Numbered from the stretch's first letter, positions 1 to 8,271 are shown. The stretch: 64,000 nt of DNA from Streptomyces sp. NRRL S-244 (GCF_000717915.1 NZ_JOCX01000005.1:223182-287181), one strand, 5' to 3'. Translations and numbers: made by a program. Notes: a model not told the origin generated them from the sequence alone.

Positions 1-920
1 ACAGCGCGCTGCGCCGCTTCCTGCACGGGCTGCCCGGCGTAGACGCCGTCGGCCTGGAGGCCCGCGCGGCCGCGCTCGGTACCCGTTCGATCAAGACCAC
101 GGCCAAGGCGTACGCCATTGACCTGGCCATTTCGATGATCGACCTGACCACGCTTGAGGGTGCGGACACCCCGGGCAAGGTCCGAGCGCTCTCCGCCAAG
201 GCCGTCAACCCCGACCCGACCGACCGCACGACGCCCATGACCGCCGCGGTCTGCGTCTACCCCGACATGGTGGCCACCGCGAAGGCCGCCCTGAACGGCG
301 CCGACGTCAAGGTGGCCTCCGTCGCGACCGCCTTCCCGGCCGGCCGCGCCGCGCTGCCCGTCAAGCTCGCGGACACCCGTGACGCCGTCGCCGCCGGCGC
401 CGACGAGATCGACATGGTCATCGACCGTGGCGCCTTCCTCGCCGGCCGCTACCTGGAGACGTACGAGCTGATCAAGGCCATCAAGGAGGCGTGCGTACGC
501 CCCGACGGCACCGCCGCCCGCCTCAAGGTCATCTTCGAGACCGGCGAGCTGTCGACGTACGACAACATCCGCCGGGCCTCCTGGATCGGCATGCTCGCGG
601 GCGCCGACTTCATCAAGACCTCCACCGGCAAGGTCGGCGTCAACGCCACCCCCGCCAACACGCTGCTGATGCTCGAAGCCGTCCGCGACTTCAAGGCGCA
701 GACTGGAATCCAGATCGGCGTGAAGCCGGCCGGCGGCATCCGGACCACCAAGGACGCCATCAAGTTCCTGGTCCTGGTCAACGAGACCGTGGGCGAGGAC
801 TGGCTCTCCAACCACTGGTTCCGCTTCGGCGCCTCCAGCCTGCTCAACGACCTGTTGATGCAGCGCCAGAAGCTGAGCACCGGCCGTTACTCCGGTCCCG
901 ACTACGTGACGGTGGACTGA
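1..920 (+). CDS. deoC: Deoxyribose-phosphate aldolase, 5' end missing
   Basis: Class I aldolase cleaving 2-deoxyribose-5-phosphate to glyceraldehyde-3-phosphate and acetaldehyde, the last step of deoxynucleoside catabolism. The frame is open from base 3, so the N-terminus lies outside the window and about 305 residues are visible. An internal ATG at 135 is not the true start, because the upstream codons read as family-like sequence. Family marks are EIDMVID, the Schiff-base lysine in KTSTGK, and the second active-site lysine in GVKPAGGIR. The stop lies 5 bases before the ATG of an aldehyde dehydrogenase, suggesting an operon in which the acetaldehyde product is oxidised by the next enzyme. 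That coupling is inference; the family call is firm. Confidence 0.95.
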   Translation, partial: SALRRFLHGLPGVDAVGLEARAAALGTRSIKTTAKAYAIDLAISMIDLTTLEGADTPGKVRALSAKAVNPDPTDRTTPMTAAVCVYPDMVATAKAALNGADVKVASVATAFPAGRAALPVKLADTRDAVAAGADEIDMVIDRGAFLAGRYLETYELIKAIKEACVRPDGTAARLKVIFETGELSTYDNIRRASWIGMLAGADFIKTSTGKVGVNATPANTLLMLEAVRDFKAQTGIQIGVKPAGGIRTTKDAIKFLVLVNETVGEDWLSNHWFRFGASSLLNDLLMQRQKLSTGRYSGPDYVTVD

Positions 921-925
921 TCACC

Positions 926-2362
926 ATGGCATCCCTTTTCGAGTACGCACCGGCCCCCGAGTCGCGTTCCGTCGTCGACATCGCCCCCTCGTACGGGCTC
1001 TTCATCGACGGCGAGTTCGTCGACGCCGCCGACGGCAAGGTCTTCAAGACCGTCTCCCCGTCGTCCGAGGAGGTCCTCTCCGAGGTCGCCCAGGCCGGCG
1101 CCGCCGACGTCGACCGCGCCGTCAAGGCCGCCCGCAAGGCCTTCGCGACCTGGTCCGCGCTGCCCGGCTCCGAGCGCGCCAAGTACCTCTTCCGCATCGC
1201 CCGGATCATCCAGGAGCGCAGCCGCGAGCTGGCCGTCCTGGAGACCCTGGACAACGGCAAGCCGATCAAGGAGACCCGCGACGCGGACCTCCCGCTCGTC
1301 GCCGCCCACTTCTTCTACTACGCGGGCTGGGCCGACAAGCTCGACCACGCGGGCTACGGCGCGAACCCGCGCCCGCTCGGCGTGGCCGGACAGGTCATCC
1401 CCTGGAACTTCCCCCTCCTCATGCTGGCGTGGAAGATCGCCCCGGCGCTGGCCACCGGCAACACGGTCGTGCTGAAGCCGGCGGAGACCACCCCGCTCAC
1501 CGCGCTGTTCTTCGCGGACATCTGCCGCCAGGCGGGCCTGCCCAAGGGCGTCGTCAACATCCTCACGGGTTACGGCGACGCGGGCGCGGCCCTCGTCGAG
1601 CACCCGGACGTCAACAAGGTCGCCTTCACCGGCTCGACCGCGGTCGGCAAGGCCATCGCCCGCCAGATCGCCGGTACGGACAAGAAGGTCACCCTGGAGC
1701 TGGGCGGCAAGGGCGCCAACATCGTCTTCGACGACGCCCCCATCGACCAGGCCGTCGAGGGCATCGTCAACGGGATCTTCTTCAACCAGGGCCAGGTCTG
1801 CTGCGCGGGCTCGCGCCTGCTGGTCCAGGAGTCGATCCACGACGAGCTGCTGGACTCCCTCAAGCGCCGCCTGAGCACCCTGCGCCTGGGCGACCCGCTC
1901 GACAAGAACACCGACATCGGCGCGATCAACTCCGCCGAGCAGCTGGCCCGGATCACCGCGCTCGCGGAGACCGGCGAGGCCGAGGGCGCCGAGCGCTGGT
2001 CCCCGGCGTGCGAGCTGCCGTCCTCCGGCTACTGGTTCGCCCCGACGCTCTTCACGAACGTCACCCAGGCGCACACCGTCGCCCGCGACGAGATCTTCGG
2101 CCCGGTGCTGTCCGTGCTGACGTTCCGTACGCCCGACGAGGCCGTCGCCAAGGCCAACAACAGCCAGTACGGCCTGTCCGCCGGCATCTGGACGGAGAAG
2201 GGCTCGCGCATCCTCGCGGTCGCGAACAAGCTCCGCGCGGGTGTCGTCTGGGCCAACACGTTCAACAAGTTCGACCCGACCTCGCCCTTCGGCGGCTACA
2301 AGGAGTCGGGCTTCGGCCGCGAGGGCGGTCGCCACGGCCTGGAGGGCTACCTCGATGTCTGA
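926..2362 (+). CDS. NAD(P)-dependent aldehyde dehydrogenase
   Basis: A 478-residue cytosolic aldehyde dehydrogenase, close to the usual family length. Seen in order: Rossmann-type cofactor domain with IPWNFPLLM near the middle, FTGST..GK, LELGGK with the general-base Glu at about residue 258, and FNQGQVCCAGSR with the nucleophile Cys at about residue 292. A C-terminal EIFGPVL motif follows. The ATG lies just after the deoC stop and the 3' end overlaps the next gene by 8 bases (ATGTCTGA), so deoC and the two ALDH genes are probably one transcript. Acetaldehyde from DeoC is the natural candidate substrate, but substrate specificity cannot be read from sequence. Confidence 0.93.
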   Translation: MASLFEYAPAPESRSVVDIAPSYGLFIDGEFVDAADGKVFKTVSPSSEEVLSEVAQAGAADVDRAVKAARKAFATWSALPGSERAKYLFRIARIIQERSRELAVLETLDNGKPIKETRDADLPLVAAHFFYYAGWADKLDHAGYGANPRPLGVAGQVIPWNFPLLMLAWKIAPALATGNTVVLKPAETTPLTALFFADICRQAGLPKGVVNILTGYGDAGAALVEHPDVNKVAFTGSTAVGKAIARQIAGTDKKVTLELGGKGANIVFDDAPIDQAVEGIVNGIFFNQGQVCCAGSRLLVQESIHDELLDSLKRRLSTLRLGDPLDKNTDIGAINSAEQLARITALAETGEAEGAERWSPACELPSSGYWFAPTLFTNVTQAHTVARDEIFGPVLSVLTFRTPDEAVAKANNSQYGLSAGIWTEKGSRILAVANKLRAGVVWANTFNKFDPTSPFGGYKESGFGREGGRHGLEGYLDV

Positions 2363-3251
2363 GTCGTCGACCCGTCTGAACGTCTTCAAGACCTACAAGC
2401 TGTACGTCGGGGGCAAGTTCCCCCGCTCCGAGAGCGGCCGGGTGTACGAGGTGCAGGACTCCAAGGGCAAGTGGCTGGCCAACGCCCCCCTGTCCTCCCG
2501 CAAGGACGCGCGTGACGCGGTCGTCGCGGCCCGCAAGGCCTTCGGCGGCTGGTCGGGCGCGACGGCGTACAACCGCGGGCAGATCCTCTACCGCATCGCC
2601 GAGATGCTGGAGGGCCGCCGCGAGCAGTTCGTCCGCGAGGTCGGCGAGGCCGAGGGCCTGTCCAAGTCGAAGGCCGGCGCGGTCGTCGACGCGGCCATCG
2701 ACCGCTGGGTCTGGTACGCGGGCTGGACCGACAAGATCGGCCAGATCGTGGGCGGGGCCAACCCGGTCGCGGGCCCCTTCTTCAACCTCTCCACCCCGGA
2801 ACCCACGGGCGTCGTGACCGTGATCGCCCCCCAGGACTCGTCCTTCCTGGGCCTGATCTCGGTGATCGCCCCGGTCATCGCGACGGGCAACACGGCCGTC
2901 GTGATCACCTCGGAGAAGTCCCCGCTCCCCGCCCTGTCCCTGGGCGAGGTGCTGGCCACCTCCGACCTGCCGGGCGGAGTCGTCAACATCCTGTCCGGCA
3001 AGGCCGCCGAGATGGGCCCGCACCTGGCGTCCCACCAGGACGTCAACGCGATCGACCTGGCGGGCGCCGACGCGGCGCTGGCCAAGGAGCTGGAGATCGC
3101 GGCGGCCGACAACCTCAAGCGCGTCCTGCGTCCACAGCCTGTGGACGACTGGAGCGCCGACCCGGGCACGTCGCGCATGACGGCGTTCCTGGAGACGAAG
3201 ACGGTCTGGCACCCGACGGGCTCGCTGGGCTCGGGCGGATCCTCGTACTAG
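2355..3251 (+). CDS. Truncated aldehyde dehydrogenase paralogue, probably inactive
   Basis: A 298-residue protein whose sequence follows the cofactor-binding half of the ALDH fold (YVGGKF near the start, WYAGWTDK, a VIAPQDSSFLGL segment where PWNFP normally sits, TGNTAVV, GGVVNILSG). It stops where full enzymes carry the LELGGK glutamate and the GQ.C cysteine, so it lacks both catalytic residues and the catalytic domain. It ends in a Gly/Ser-rich tail. The ATG overlaps the 3' end of the full-length ALDH gene, implying translational coupling. The frame is intact with normal Streptomyces codon use, so it is more likely a retained pseudoenzyme or partner subunit than fresh decay. Function unknown. 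Confidence 0.85.
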   Translation: MSESSTRLNVFKTYKLYVGGKFPRSESGRVYEVQDSKGKWLANAPLSSRKDARDAVVAARKAFGGWSGATAYNRGQILYRIAEMLEGRREQFVREVGEAEGLSKSKAGAVVDAAIDRWVWYAGWTDKIGQIVGGANPVAGPFFNLSTPEPTGVVTVIAPQDSSFLGLISVIAPVIATGNTAVVITSEKSPLPALSLGEVLATSDLPGGVVNILSGKAAEMGPHLASHQDVNAIDLAGADAALAKELEIAAADNLKRVLRPQPVDDWSADPGTSRMTAFLETKTVWHPTGSLGSGGSSY

Positions 3252-3269
3252 AGGACCCCCTCCGGAACC

Positions 3270-3302
3270 GGCCCCGGCAGCGTCCCCCGCGCTGCCGGGG
3301 CC
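3270..3302. terminator. Intrinsic terminator after deoC-ALDH operon
   Basis: Perfect 13-bp inverted repeat (arms 3270-3282 and 3290-3302) with a 7-base loop, 18 bases after the ALDH-like stop and just before the converging end of the small secreted gene. It can serve both strands. Confidence 0.85.
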
Positions 3303-3321
3303 TTCCCGTGCCCCCTTACGA

Positions 3322-3669
3322 CTACTTCGGCAGCAGCGGGCCGAGCAGCGAGGACGCGGCCGCCTCGGGCAGCTCGCCGACGGACGGACCCTGCGTCAGG
3401 ATCCCCGTGACCATGGTCGTGCCGACCGCCGGGAAGTCGGCGACCCGCGTGGCCACGCCGTTGTCGAGCGGGTCCACGCCGGTGTGGGCCAGCGGGTTCA
3501 CCTTGAGGTTCGCGACGGGGTCGGTGACCCCCGCGAGGGCCGCCGGAACCGAGAGCTCACCGGCCTGGGCGCCACCGGCGGCCATGGCCAGGGCCGCACC
3601 GGCCATGGAGAGCGTGATGCCTGCGGAGCGCAGCGCGGAGCTGCCGGGTGCTGCTGCGTGACGTGCCAT
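3322..3669 (-). CDS. Small secreted hypothetical protein
   Basis: A 115-residue protein with a Sec-type signal peptide: basic N-terminus, hydrophobic stretch about residues 17-30, and an AQA-like cleavage site near residue 36. The mature part of about 80 residues is rich in Pro, Leu and Val, has no cysteine and no motif I recognise. Similar short exported proteins of unknown role are common in Streptomyces. It is a single gene converging on the deoC-ALDH operon across a strong terminator. Its start region faces the kinase-like gene, leaving about 120 bases that could hold promoters for both. No functional claim is made. Confidence 0.75.
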   Translation of the reverse strand: MARHAAAPGSSALRSAGITLSMAGAALAMAAGGAQAGELSVPAALAGVTDPVANLKVNPLAHTGVDPLDNGVATRVADFPAVGTTMVTGILTQGPSVGELPEAAASSLLGPLLPK

Positions 3670-3789
3670 GGGGATCCCGCCTGAGGTCGTAGTCGCGTGC
3701 GCACGCAGCGTAGTTGAGGTGTGATCCTGGATACCAACCGGCCACCGGAGGCATCCCCTGCGCGGGGGAATGGTTCACACTGGTGTCCC

Positions 3790-4422
3790 GTGAGCTCCTC
3801 CTCTCCTTTGCCTACGCGTGTCGTCCTGTTGACCGGGCCTTCGGGGTCCGGCAAGTCCAGGCTGGCTGCCCGTTCCGGGCTGCCGGTGCTGCGCCTGGAC
3901 GACTTCTACAAGGAGGGCGACGACCCGACCCTCCCACTGGTCGAGGGCAGTTCCGACATCGACTGGGACTCCCCGCTGTCGTGGGACGCCGACGCCGCGG
4001 TCGCCGCGATCGGGGAGCTCTGCGCGGGCGGCCGGACCGAGGTGCCGGTGTACTCCATCGCCACCTCCTCCCGTTCGGGTACGGAGACGCTGGACATCTC
4101 CCGTACCCCGCTGTTCATCGCGGAGGGGATCTTTGCGGCCGACATCGTGGCCCGGTGTCATGAGATGGGGCTGCTCGCCGATGCCATCTGCCTGCGCGGC
4201 CGGCCGTCGACGACGTTCCGGCGCAGGCTCGCGCGGGATCTGCGCGAGGGGCGCAAGTCGCTGCCGTTCCTGCTGCGCAGGGGATGGCGGCTGATGCGGG
4301 CGGAGCGGGGCATCGTGGCCCGCCACACCGCCCTCGGCGCCCACGCCTGCGCCCGCGACGAGGCCCTCGGGCGGCTGGCCGCCTGCGCCGCGGGCCGCCA
4401 CCGCACGACCGCCCCGGCGTAG
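3790..4422 (+). CDS. Uridine kinase-like P-loop protein
   Basis: About 210 residues from a GTG at 3790, which gives a compact N-terminus before the first beta strand; the frame is open further upstream to 3721, so the start is not certain. A Walker A motif GPSGSGKS lies at residues 16-23, followed by LRLDDFYK, the substrate-binding region typical of uridine kinase/phosphoribulokinase-like enzymes. An EGIFA segment and a basic RRRLARDLREGR lid-like helix follow. The expected role is phosphorylation of a nucleoside or small sugar with ATP or GTP in the cytosol. Streptomyces annotations commonly call such genes uridine kinase, but the substrate is not shown by the sequence. Confidence 0.8.
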   Translation: MSSSSPLPTRVVLLTGPSGSGKSRLAARSGLPVLRLDDFYKEGDDPTLPLVEGSSDIDWDSPLSWDADAAVAAIGELCAGGRTEVPVYSIATSSRSGTETLDISRTPLFIAEGIFAADIVARCHEMGLLADAICLRGRPSTTFRRRLARDLREGRKSLPFLLRRGWRLMRAERGIVARHTALGAHACARDEALGRLAACAAGRHRTTAPA

Positions 4423-4466
4423 CAATACAAGAAGCGGCAATACGAGAAGCGGCAATACGAGAAGGC
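4422..4466. repeat. Three tandem 15-bp repeats
   Basis: Units gcaatacaagaagcg, gcaatacgagaagcg and gcaatacgagaaggc follow each other directly from the last base of the kinase-like stop codon. They are AT-richer than the surroundings and lie between the convergent 3' ends of the kinase-like gene and sigQ. No further structure was found in the remaining ~100 bases before sigQ. Confidence 0.9.
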
Positions 4467-4573
4467 GGGACCACGCGGACCCCCGGCCGCCTGATCCCGC
4501 CTTCTCCCCCCGCAGGCCCCCGTCCCACCCCCGTAGGACGGGCCCCCTGGCCCATGGTCTGTGGTGTGCCGCG

Positions 4574-5278
4574 TTACGCGACGAGCTCCTCGAAGGACTC
4601 CGCCTCGTCGCGGCCGAAGCTCAGCACCTCGTCGTCCCGCAGCCGCCGCAGCGACCGCCAGATGCTCGACTTCACCGTGCCGACGCTGATCCCCAGGATC
4701 TCCGCGATCTCCGGGTCCGTACGGCCCTCGTAGTACCGCAGCACCAGCATCGTGCGCTGCGGCTCCGGGATGCGGGCCAGTGCCTGCCACAGCACCGCGC
4801 GCAGCTCCGTACCCCGCATCGCGTCCGTGTCGGAGGCCGTCTCCGGGAGCTCCTCGGTCGGGTACTCGTTCAGCTTCCGCCGGCGCCAGGCGCTGATGTG
4901 CAGGTTCGTCATCGTGCGACGCAGGTACCCGCCGACGGCGGCCTTGTCGCTGATCCGGTCCCAGGCGCGGTACGTGGAGAACAGCGCGCTCTGGAGCAGG
5001 TCCTCGGCCTCGTAACGGTCACCGGTCAGGTGGAAGGCCGTCGCGTAGAGGGCGGCCCGCCGCTCCTGGACGTACGCCGTGAACTCGGCCTCCGAGGTGG
5101 CGGAGAGCTCGGGCGTGCGCTGCACCGGGACGGCGGACTGGTACGTGTTCGCGTCGATGGCCACCGTGTGCGCCGGCCGCGGACGGGCGACCGTCACCGA
5201 ACGGACACCTGCCCGGCGGTTCACATCGTGCAGCCGCGTGACAACCGCGCTGGTGGTGGTGCTGTGCAGCGTGTTCAT
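4574..5278 (-). CDS. sigQ: SigQ-type ECF/SigE-family sigma factor
   Basis: A 234-residue sigma-70 family regulator. Region 2 lies at about residues 63-130 (AFHLTGDRYEAEDLLQSAL, then YLRRTMTNLHIS). Region 4 lies at about 165-215 (PEPQRTMLVLRYYEGRTDPEIAE and GTVKSSIWRSLRRLR, a helix-turn-helix). The ~60-residue N-terminal extension is low in recognisable structure. It is divergent from afsQ1-afsQ2, as is sigQ in S. coelicolor, where AfsQ1 is known to control sigQ. A perfect AfsQ1-type box sits in the shared upstream region. It should direct RNA polymerase to a stress or antibiotic-linked regulon. No anti-sigma gene lies beside it. Confidence 0.92.
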   Translation of the reverse strand: MNTLHSTTTSAVVTRLHDVNRRAGVRSVTVARPRPAHTVAIDANTYQSAVPVQRTPELSATSEAEFTAYVQERRAALYATAFHLTGDRYEAEDLLQSALFSTYRAWDRISDKAAVGGYLRRTMTNLHISAWRRRKLNEYPTEELPETASDTDAMRGTELRAVLWQALARIPEPQRTMLVLRYYEGRTDPEIAEILGISVGTVKSSIWRSLRRLRDDEVLSFGRDEAESFEELVA

Positions 5279-5371
5279 CTCGCGCCCCCCGTCGTGGAGT
5301 CTGCTTCGGATCCTGCTCGGTTTCGTTGGTAAAAGACTGCCCGGCCGACTTAACCGGGGTGTCCGCCGACT

Positions 5372-5387
5372 GTCACAGGCCTGTCAC
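5372..5387. promoter_or_regulatory. Probable AfsQ1 binding site
   Basis: GTCAC (5372-5376), six bases, then GTCAC (5383-5387): an exact match to the direct-repeat pattern GTnAC-N6-GTnAC described for AfsQ1. It lies 93 bases upstream of the sigQ start and 124 bases upstream of the afsQ1 start, so it could control both. Confidence 0.85.
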
Positions 5388-5397
5388 AGCGGCTCCG

Positions 5398-5452
5398 GTG
5401 GGTCCGGCGTGGGTCCGGTGTGGGTCGGGCGTGGGTTCGGTGTGGGTCCCCG
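5398..5452 (+). repeat. Five tandem 11-bp repeats upstream of afsQ1
   Basis: Five consecutive units of the form GTGGGTCCGGC/T (starts 5398, 5409, 5420, 5431, 5442) differ at one to four positions. They lie between the AfsQ1 box and the afsQ1 start. The period is close to one DNA helical turn, so all copies face the same side of the DNA. Confidence 0.9.
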
Positions 5453-5511
5453 GTCGGATCCCGTGGGCCCGACGGTCGAACTCCGAACGGTCGATGGGAC
5501 AGAATGAGCCC

Positions 5512-6189
5512 GTGCCTTTCCTGTTGCTGATCGAGGACGACGACGCCATCCGCACGGCCCTCGAACTCTCCCTGTCTCGCCAGGGCCACCGTGTGGCCAC
5601 CGCGGCGACGGGCGAGGACGGCCTGAAACTGCTGCGCGAGCAGCGGCCGGACCTGATCGTGCTGGACGTCATGCTGCCCGGGATCGACGGCTTCGAGGTG
5701 TGCCGGCGGATCCGCCGCACCGACCAGCTGCCGATCATCCTGCTGACCGCCCGCAGCGACGACATCGATGTCGTCGTGGGCCTGGAGTCGGGGGCCGACG
5801 ACTACGTCGTCAAGCCCGTCCAGGGCCGGGTGCTCGACGCCCGGATCCGGGCCGTCCTGCGCCGCGGGGAACGGGAGGCCAGCGACTCCGCGGTGTTCGG
5901 TTCCCTCGTCATCGACCGGGCGGCGATGACGGTCACCAAGAACGGCGAGGACCTCCAGCTCACGCCGACCGAGCTGCGGCTGCTGCTGGAGCTCAGCCGC
6001 CGGCCCGGGCAGGCGCTCTCCCGCCAGCAGCTGCTGCGCCTCGTCTGGGAGCACGACTACCTCGGCGACTCCCGGCTCGTGGACGCCTGCGTACAGCGGC
6101 TGCGCGCCAAGGTCGAGGAAGTACCGTCCTCGCCCACCCTCATCCGGACCGTGCGTGGTGTCGGCTACCGGCTGGACTCGCCACAGTGA
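5512..6189 (+). CDS. afsQ1: Response regulator AfsQ1 (OmpR/PhoB type)
   Basis: A 225-residue cytoplasmic response regulator from GTG 5512, the same length as I recall for S. coelicolor AfsQ1. The receiver domain (about 1-115) has the acidic pocket EDDD near the N-terminus, phospho-acceptor Asp52 in LDVMLPG, Thr79 and Lys101. The winged-helix DNA-binding domain (about 130-225) has LTPTELRLLLELSRRPG and ends in RTVRGVGYRL. The stop overlaps the afsQ2 start (GTGA), showing translational coupling with its sensor kinase. In S. coelicolor AfsQ1 links nitrogen status to antibiotic production and represses or activates targets including sigQ; the box upstream suggests the same wiring and autoregulation here. 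Confidence 0.95.
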   Translation: MPFLLLIEDDDAIRTALELSLSRQGHRVATAATGEDGLKLLREQRPDLIVLDVMLPGIDGFEVCRRIRRTDQLPIILLTARSDDIDVVVGLESGADDYVVKPVQGRVLDARIRAVLRRGEREASDSAVFGSLVIDRAAMTVTKNGEDLQLTPTELRLLLELSRRPGQALSRQQLLRLVWEHDYLGDSRLVDACVQRLRAKVEEVPSSPTLIRTVRGVGYRLDSPQ

Positions 6190-7673
6190 TCAAAGCCCTG
6201 TTCGCGGGCCGGCGCTGGACCAGCCTGCGGCTGCGGCTCCTGATGGTGTTCTCCCTGGTCGCGCTGGTGGCCGCCGTGTCCGCGTCCGGGATCGCGTACT
6301 GGCTCAACCGCGAGGCCGTGCTCACCCGTACCCAGGACGCGGCCCTCGGTGACTTCCGCCAGGAGATGCAGAACCGGGCCGCGGCGCTGCCCGCCGACCC
6401 GACGCCCGAGGAGATGCAGCGCACCGCCGAGCTGATGGCGGGCAGCAGCCCCGGCTACAGCGTGCTGCTGGTCGACGAGCGCAAGGACGGCCGCAAGGTG
6501 TTCGGCGCGGCCGGCCCCGACTCCTTCGGGCTGGACGACGTACCGGGCTCGCTGCAGCGCGCGGTGAACGACCGGCAGAAGGCGACGGCCGCGAACGACG
6601 CCGAGTACCACGTGTACTGGCAGCGGACGAAGCCGCGCGGCAATCCGTACCTGGTCGGCGGGACGCGGATCGTGGGCGGCGGGCCGACCGGCTACATGTA
6701 CAAGTCCCTGGCGCAGGAGCGGGACGACCTGAACGCGCTCGGCTGGTCGCTGACCATCGCGACGGGCCTCGCGCTGCTCGGTTCCGCACTGCTGGCCCAG
6801 GCGGCCGCCCGGACCGTGCTCAAGCCCGTGCAGCGGCTGGGGGACGCGGCGCGGCGGCTCGGCGAGGGCGAGCTGGACCACCGGCTCGACGTATCGGGGA
6901 CCGACGAACTCGCGGACCTCTCACACACGTTCAACAAGACGGCGGAGGCACTGGAGAAGAAGGTCGCCGACATGAGCGCGCGGGAGGAGGCCAGCCGGCG
7001 CTTCGTCGCGGACATGTCGCACGAACTGCGCACTCCGCTGACGGCGCTGACGGCGGTCGCCGAGGTGCTGGAGGAGGAGGTCGAAGACCTCGATCCGATG
7101 ATCGCGCCGGCGGTGGCGCTGGTGGTCAGCGAGACGCGGCGGCTGAACATCCTGGTGGAGAACCTGATGGAGGTCACCCGCTTCGACGCGGGGACGGCCA
7201 AGCTGGTCCTGGACGACGTGGACGTCGCCGACCAGGTCACGGCCTGCATCGACGCGCGGGCCTGGCTCGACGCGGTCGAACTGGACGCGGAGCGGGGCAT
7301 CGTGGCGCGGCTCGACCCGCGCCGGCTCGACGTCATCCTCGCCAACCTGATCGGCAACGCGCTCAAGCACGGCGGCTCGCCGGTGCGGGTGTCGGTGGTC
7401 GTCGAGGGGGAGTGGCTGGCGATCGCGGTCCAGGACAACGGGCCGGGCATCCCGGAGGAGGTGCTGCCGCACGTCTTCGACCGGTTCTACAAGGCGAGCG
7501 CCTCGCGGCCGAAGTCGGACGGCAGCGGGCTGGGCCTGTCGATCGCGGTGGAGAACGCGCACATCCACGGCGGTGACATCACCGCGGCCAACGGGCCGCA
7601 GGGCGGGGCGCTGTTCACGCTGCGGCTGCCGGTGGACGTGGGAAAGGTGATCGCCGGTGAAGCGGACGCGTAG
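6186..7673 (+). CDS. afsQ2: Sensor histidine kinase AfsQ2
   Basis: A 495-residue membrane sensor kinase. A first transmembrane helix (about 17-40) and a second (about 185-210) bracket an extracytoplasmic sensor domain of roughly 140 residues. A HAMP segment follows, then the HisKA H-box FVADMSHELRTPLTAL with phospho-accepting His279. The ATPase domain has NLIGNALKHG (N box), DNGPGIP (G1) and GSGLGLSIA (G2). It starts with a GTG overlapping the afsQ1 stop, and its 3' end overlaps the next lipoprotein gene by 17 bases. It autophosphorylates and passes the phosphate to AfsQ1; the ligand is not evident from the sequence. Confidence 0.95.
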   Translation: MIKALFAGRRWTSLRLRLLMVFSLVALVAAVSASGIAYWLNREAVLTRTQDAALGDFRQEMQNRAAALPADPTPEEMQRTAELMAGSSPGYSVLLVDERKDGRKVFGAAGPDSFGLDDVPGSLQRAVNDRQKATAANDAEYHVYWQRTKPRGNPYLVGGTRIVGGGPTGYMYKSLAQERDDLNALGWSLTIATGLALLGSALLAQAAARTVLKPVQRLGDAARRLGEGELDHRLDVSGTDELADLSHTFNKTAEALEKKVADMSAREEASRRFVADMSHELRTPLTALTAVAEVLEEEVEDLDPMIAPAVALVVSETRRLNILVENLMEVTRFDAGTAKLVLDDVDVADQVTACIDARAWLDAVELDAERGIVARLDPRRLDVILANLIGNALKHGGSPVRVSVVVEGEWLAIAVQDNGPGIPEEVLPHVFDRFYKASASRPKSDGSGLGLSIAVENAHIHGGDITAANGPQGGALFTLRLPVDVGKVIAGEADA

Positions 7674-8271
7674 GGCCGGGGCGGTACTCCTCGTACTGCT
7701 GACCTCGGCGTGCGGGATCAGGGCGACGACGGTGCCGGTGGACGTCGGCGCGGCGCCTTCGCGGGTGTCGTGCGATACGCCGGGTCCGCAGACCGGGGTG
7801 CAGGGCTTCCGGGCCACGGTGGAGCTGGTCTGCGGATCGCAGCTGGTCGGCGTGGAACGGGTGGTGCCGGTACCGGAGAAGAAGCCGGTACGGGATCCCG
7901 TGATGCTGGTCGCCGAGGCGCTGCTGGAGGCGCTGGAGCGGGAGCCGTCGTCGGAGGAGCGGGACGCGGGCTTCACGACCGGGGTTCCGGACGGCCTGAC
8001 GGTCGCGCCGGCGCGGACCGGTGATCCGGCGGGGACGATACGCATCAGCCGCAAGCCGGAGGACCTGCCGCCGGTGGCGCTGTCACAGGTGGTGTGCACG
8101 CTGGCGGGCAGCGAGGCCGTCTCGGCGGGCCCGGGCCCGGTGGTCCTGGGCGGCCCCGACGCGGACCCGCCGCGGACCTGGGAGTGCACGGAGGCGGTCC
8201 GCTCCCGCCCCGAGTCGGTCCCCACCCTGGGCGAACTGGTCCGCCCGTCGCCGTCGCCCGGCTCTTCCTGA
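7657..8271 (+). CDS. Lipoprotein encoded with afsQ1/afsQ2
   Basis: A 204-residue predicted lipoprotein: basic N-terminus, hydrophobic segment and lipobox LTSAC with lipidated Cys19, so it is anchored on the outer face of the membrane. The mature part carries several cysteines that could form disulfides and a Pro/Ser-rich tail, with no enzyme motif. The GTG start lies inside the 3' end of afsQ2 (17-base overlap), so the three genes form one translationally coupled unit. An outer-surface partner of the AfsQ2 sensor domain is a reasonable inference, since a similar gene follows afsQ2 in S. coelicolor (from memory), but no direct evidence is visible. Confidence 0.85.
   Translation: MKRTRRAGAVLLVLLTSACGIRATTVPVDVGAAPSRVSCDTPGPQTGVQGFRATVELVCGSQLVGVERVVPVPEKKPVRDPVMLVAEALLEALEREPSSEERDAGFTTGVPDGLTVAPARTGDPAGTIRISRKPEDLPPVALSQVVCTLAGSEAVSAGPGPVVLGGPDADPPRTWECTEAVRSRPESVPTLGELVRPSPSPGSS

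Noticed and set aside
5398..5452. N-terminal extension of AfsQ1 encoded by the 11-bp repeats
   Set aside because: The frame is open upstream, but GTG 5512 gives the normal receiver start and the known protein length.
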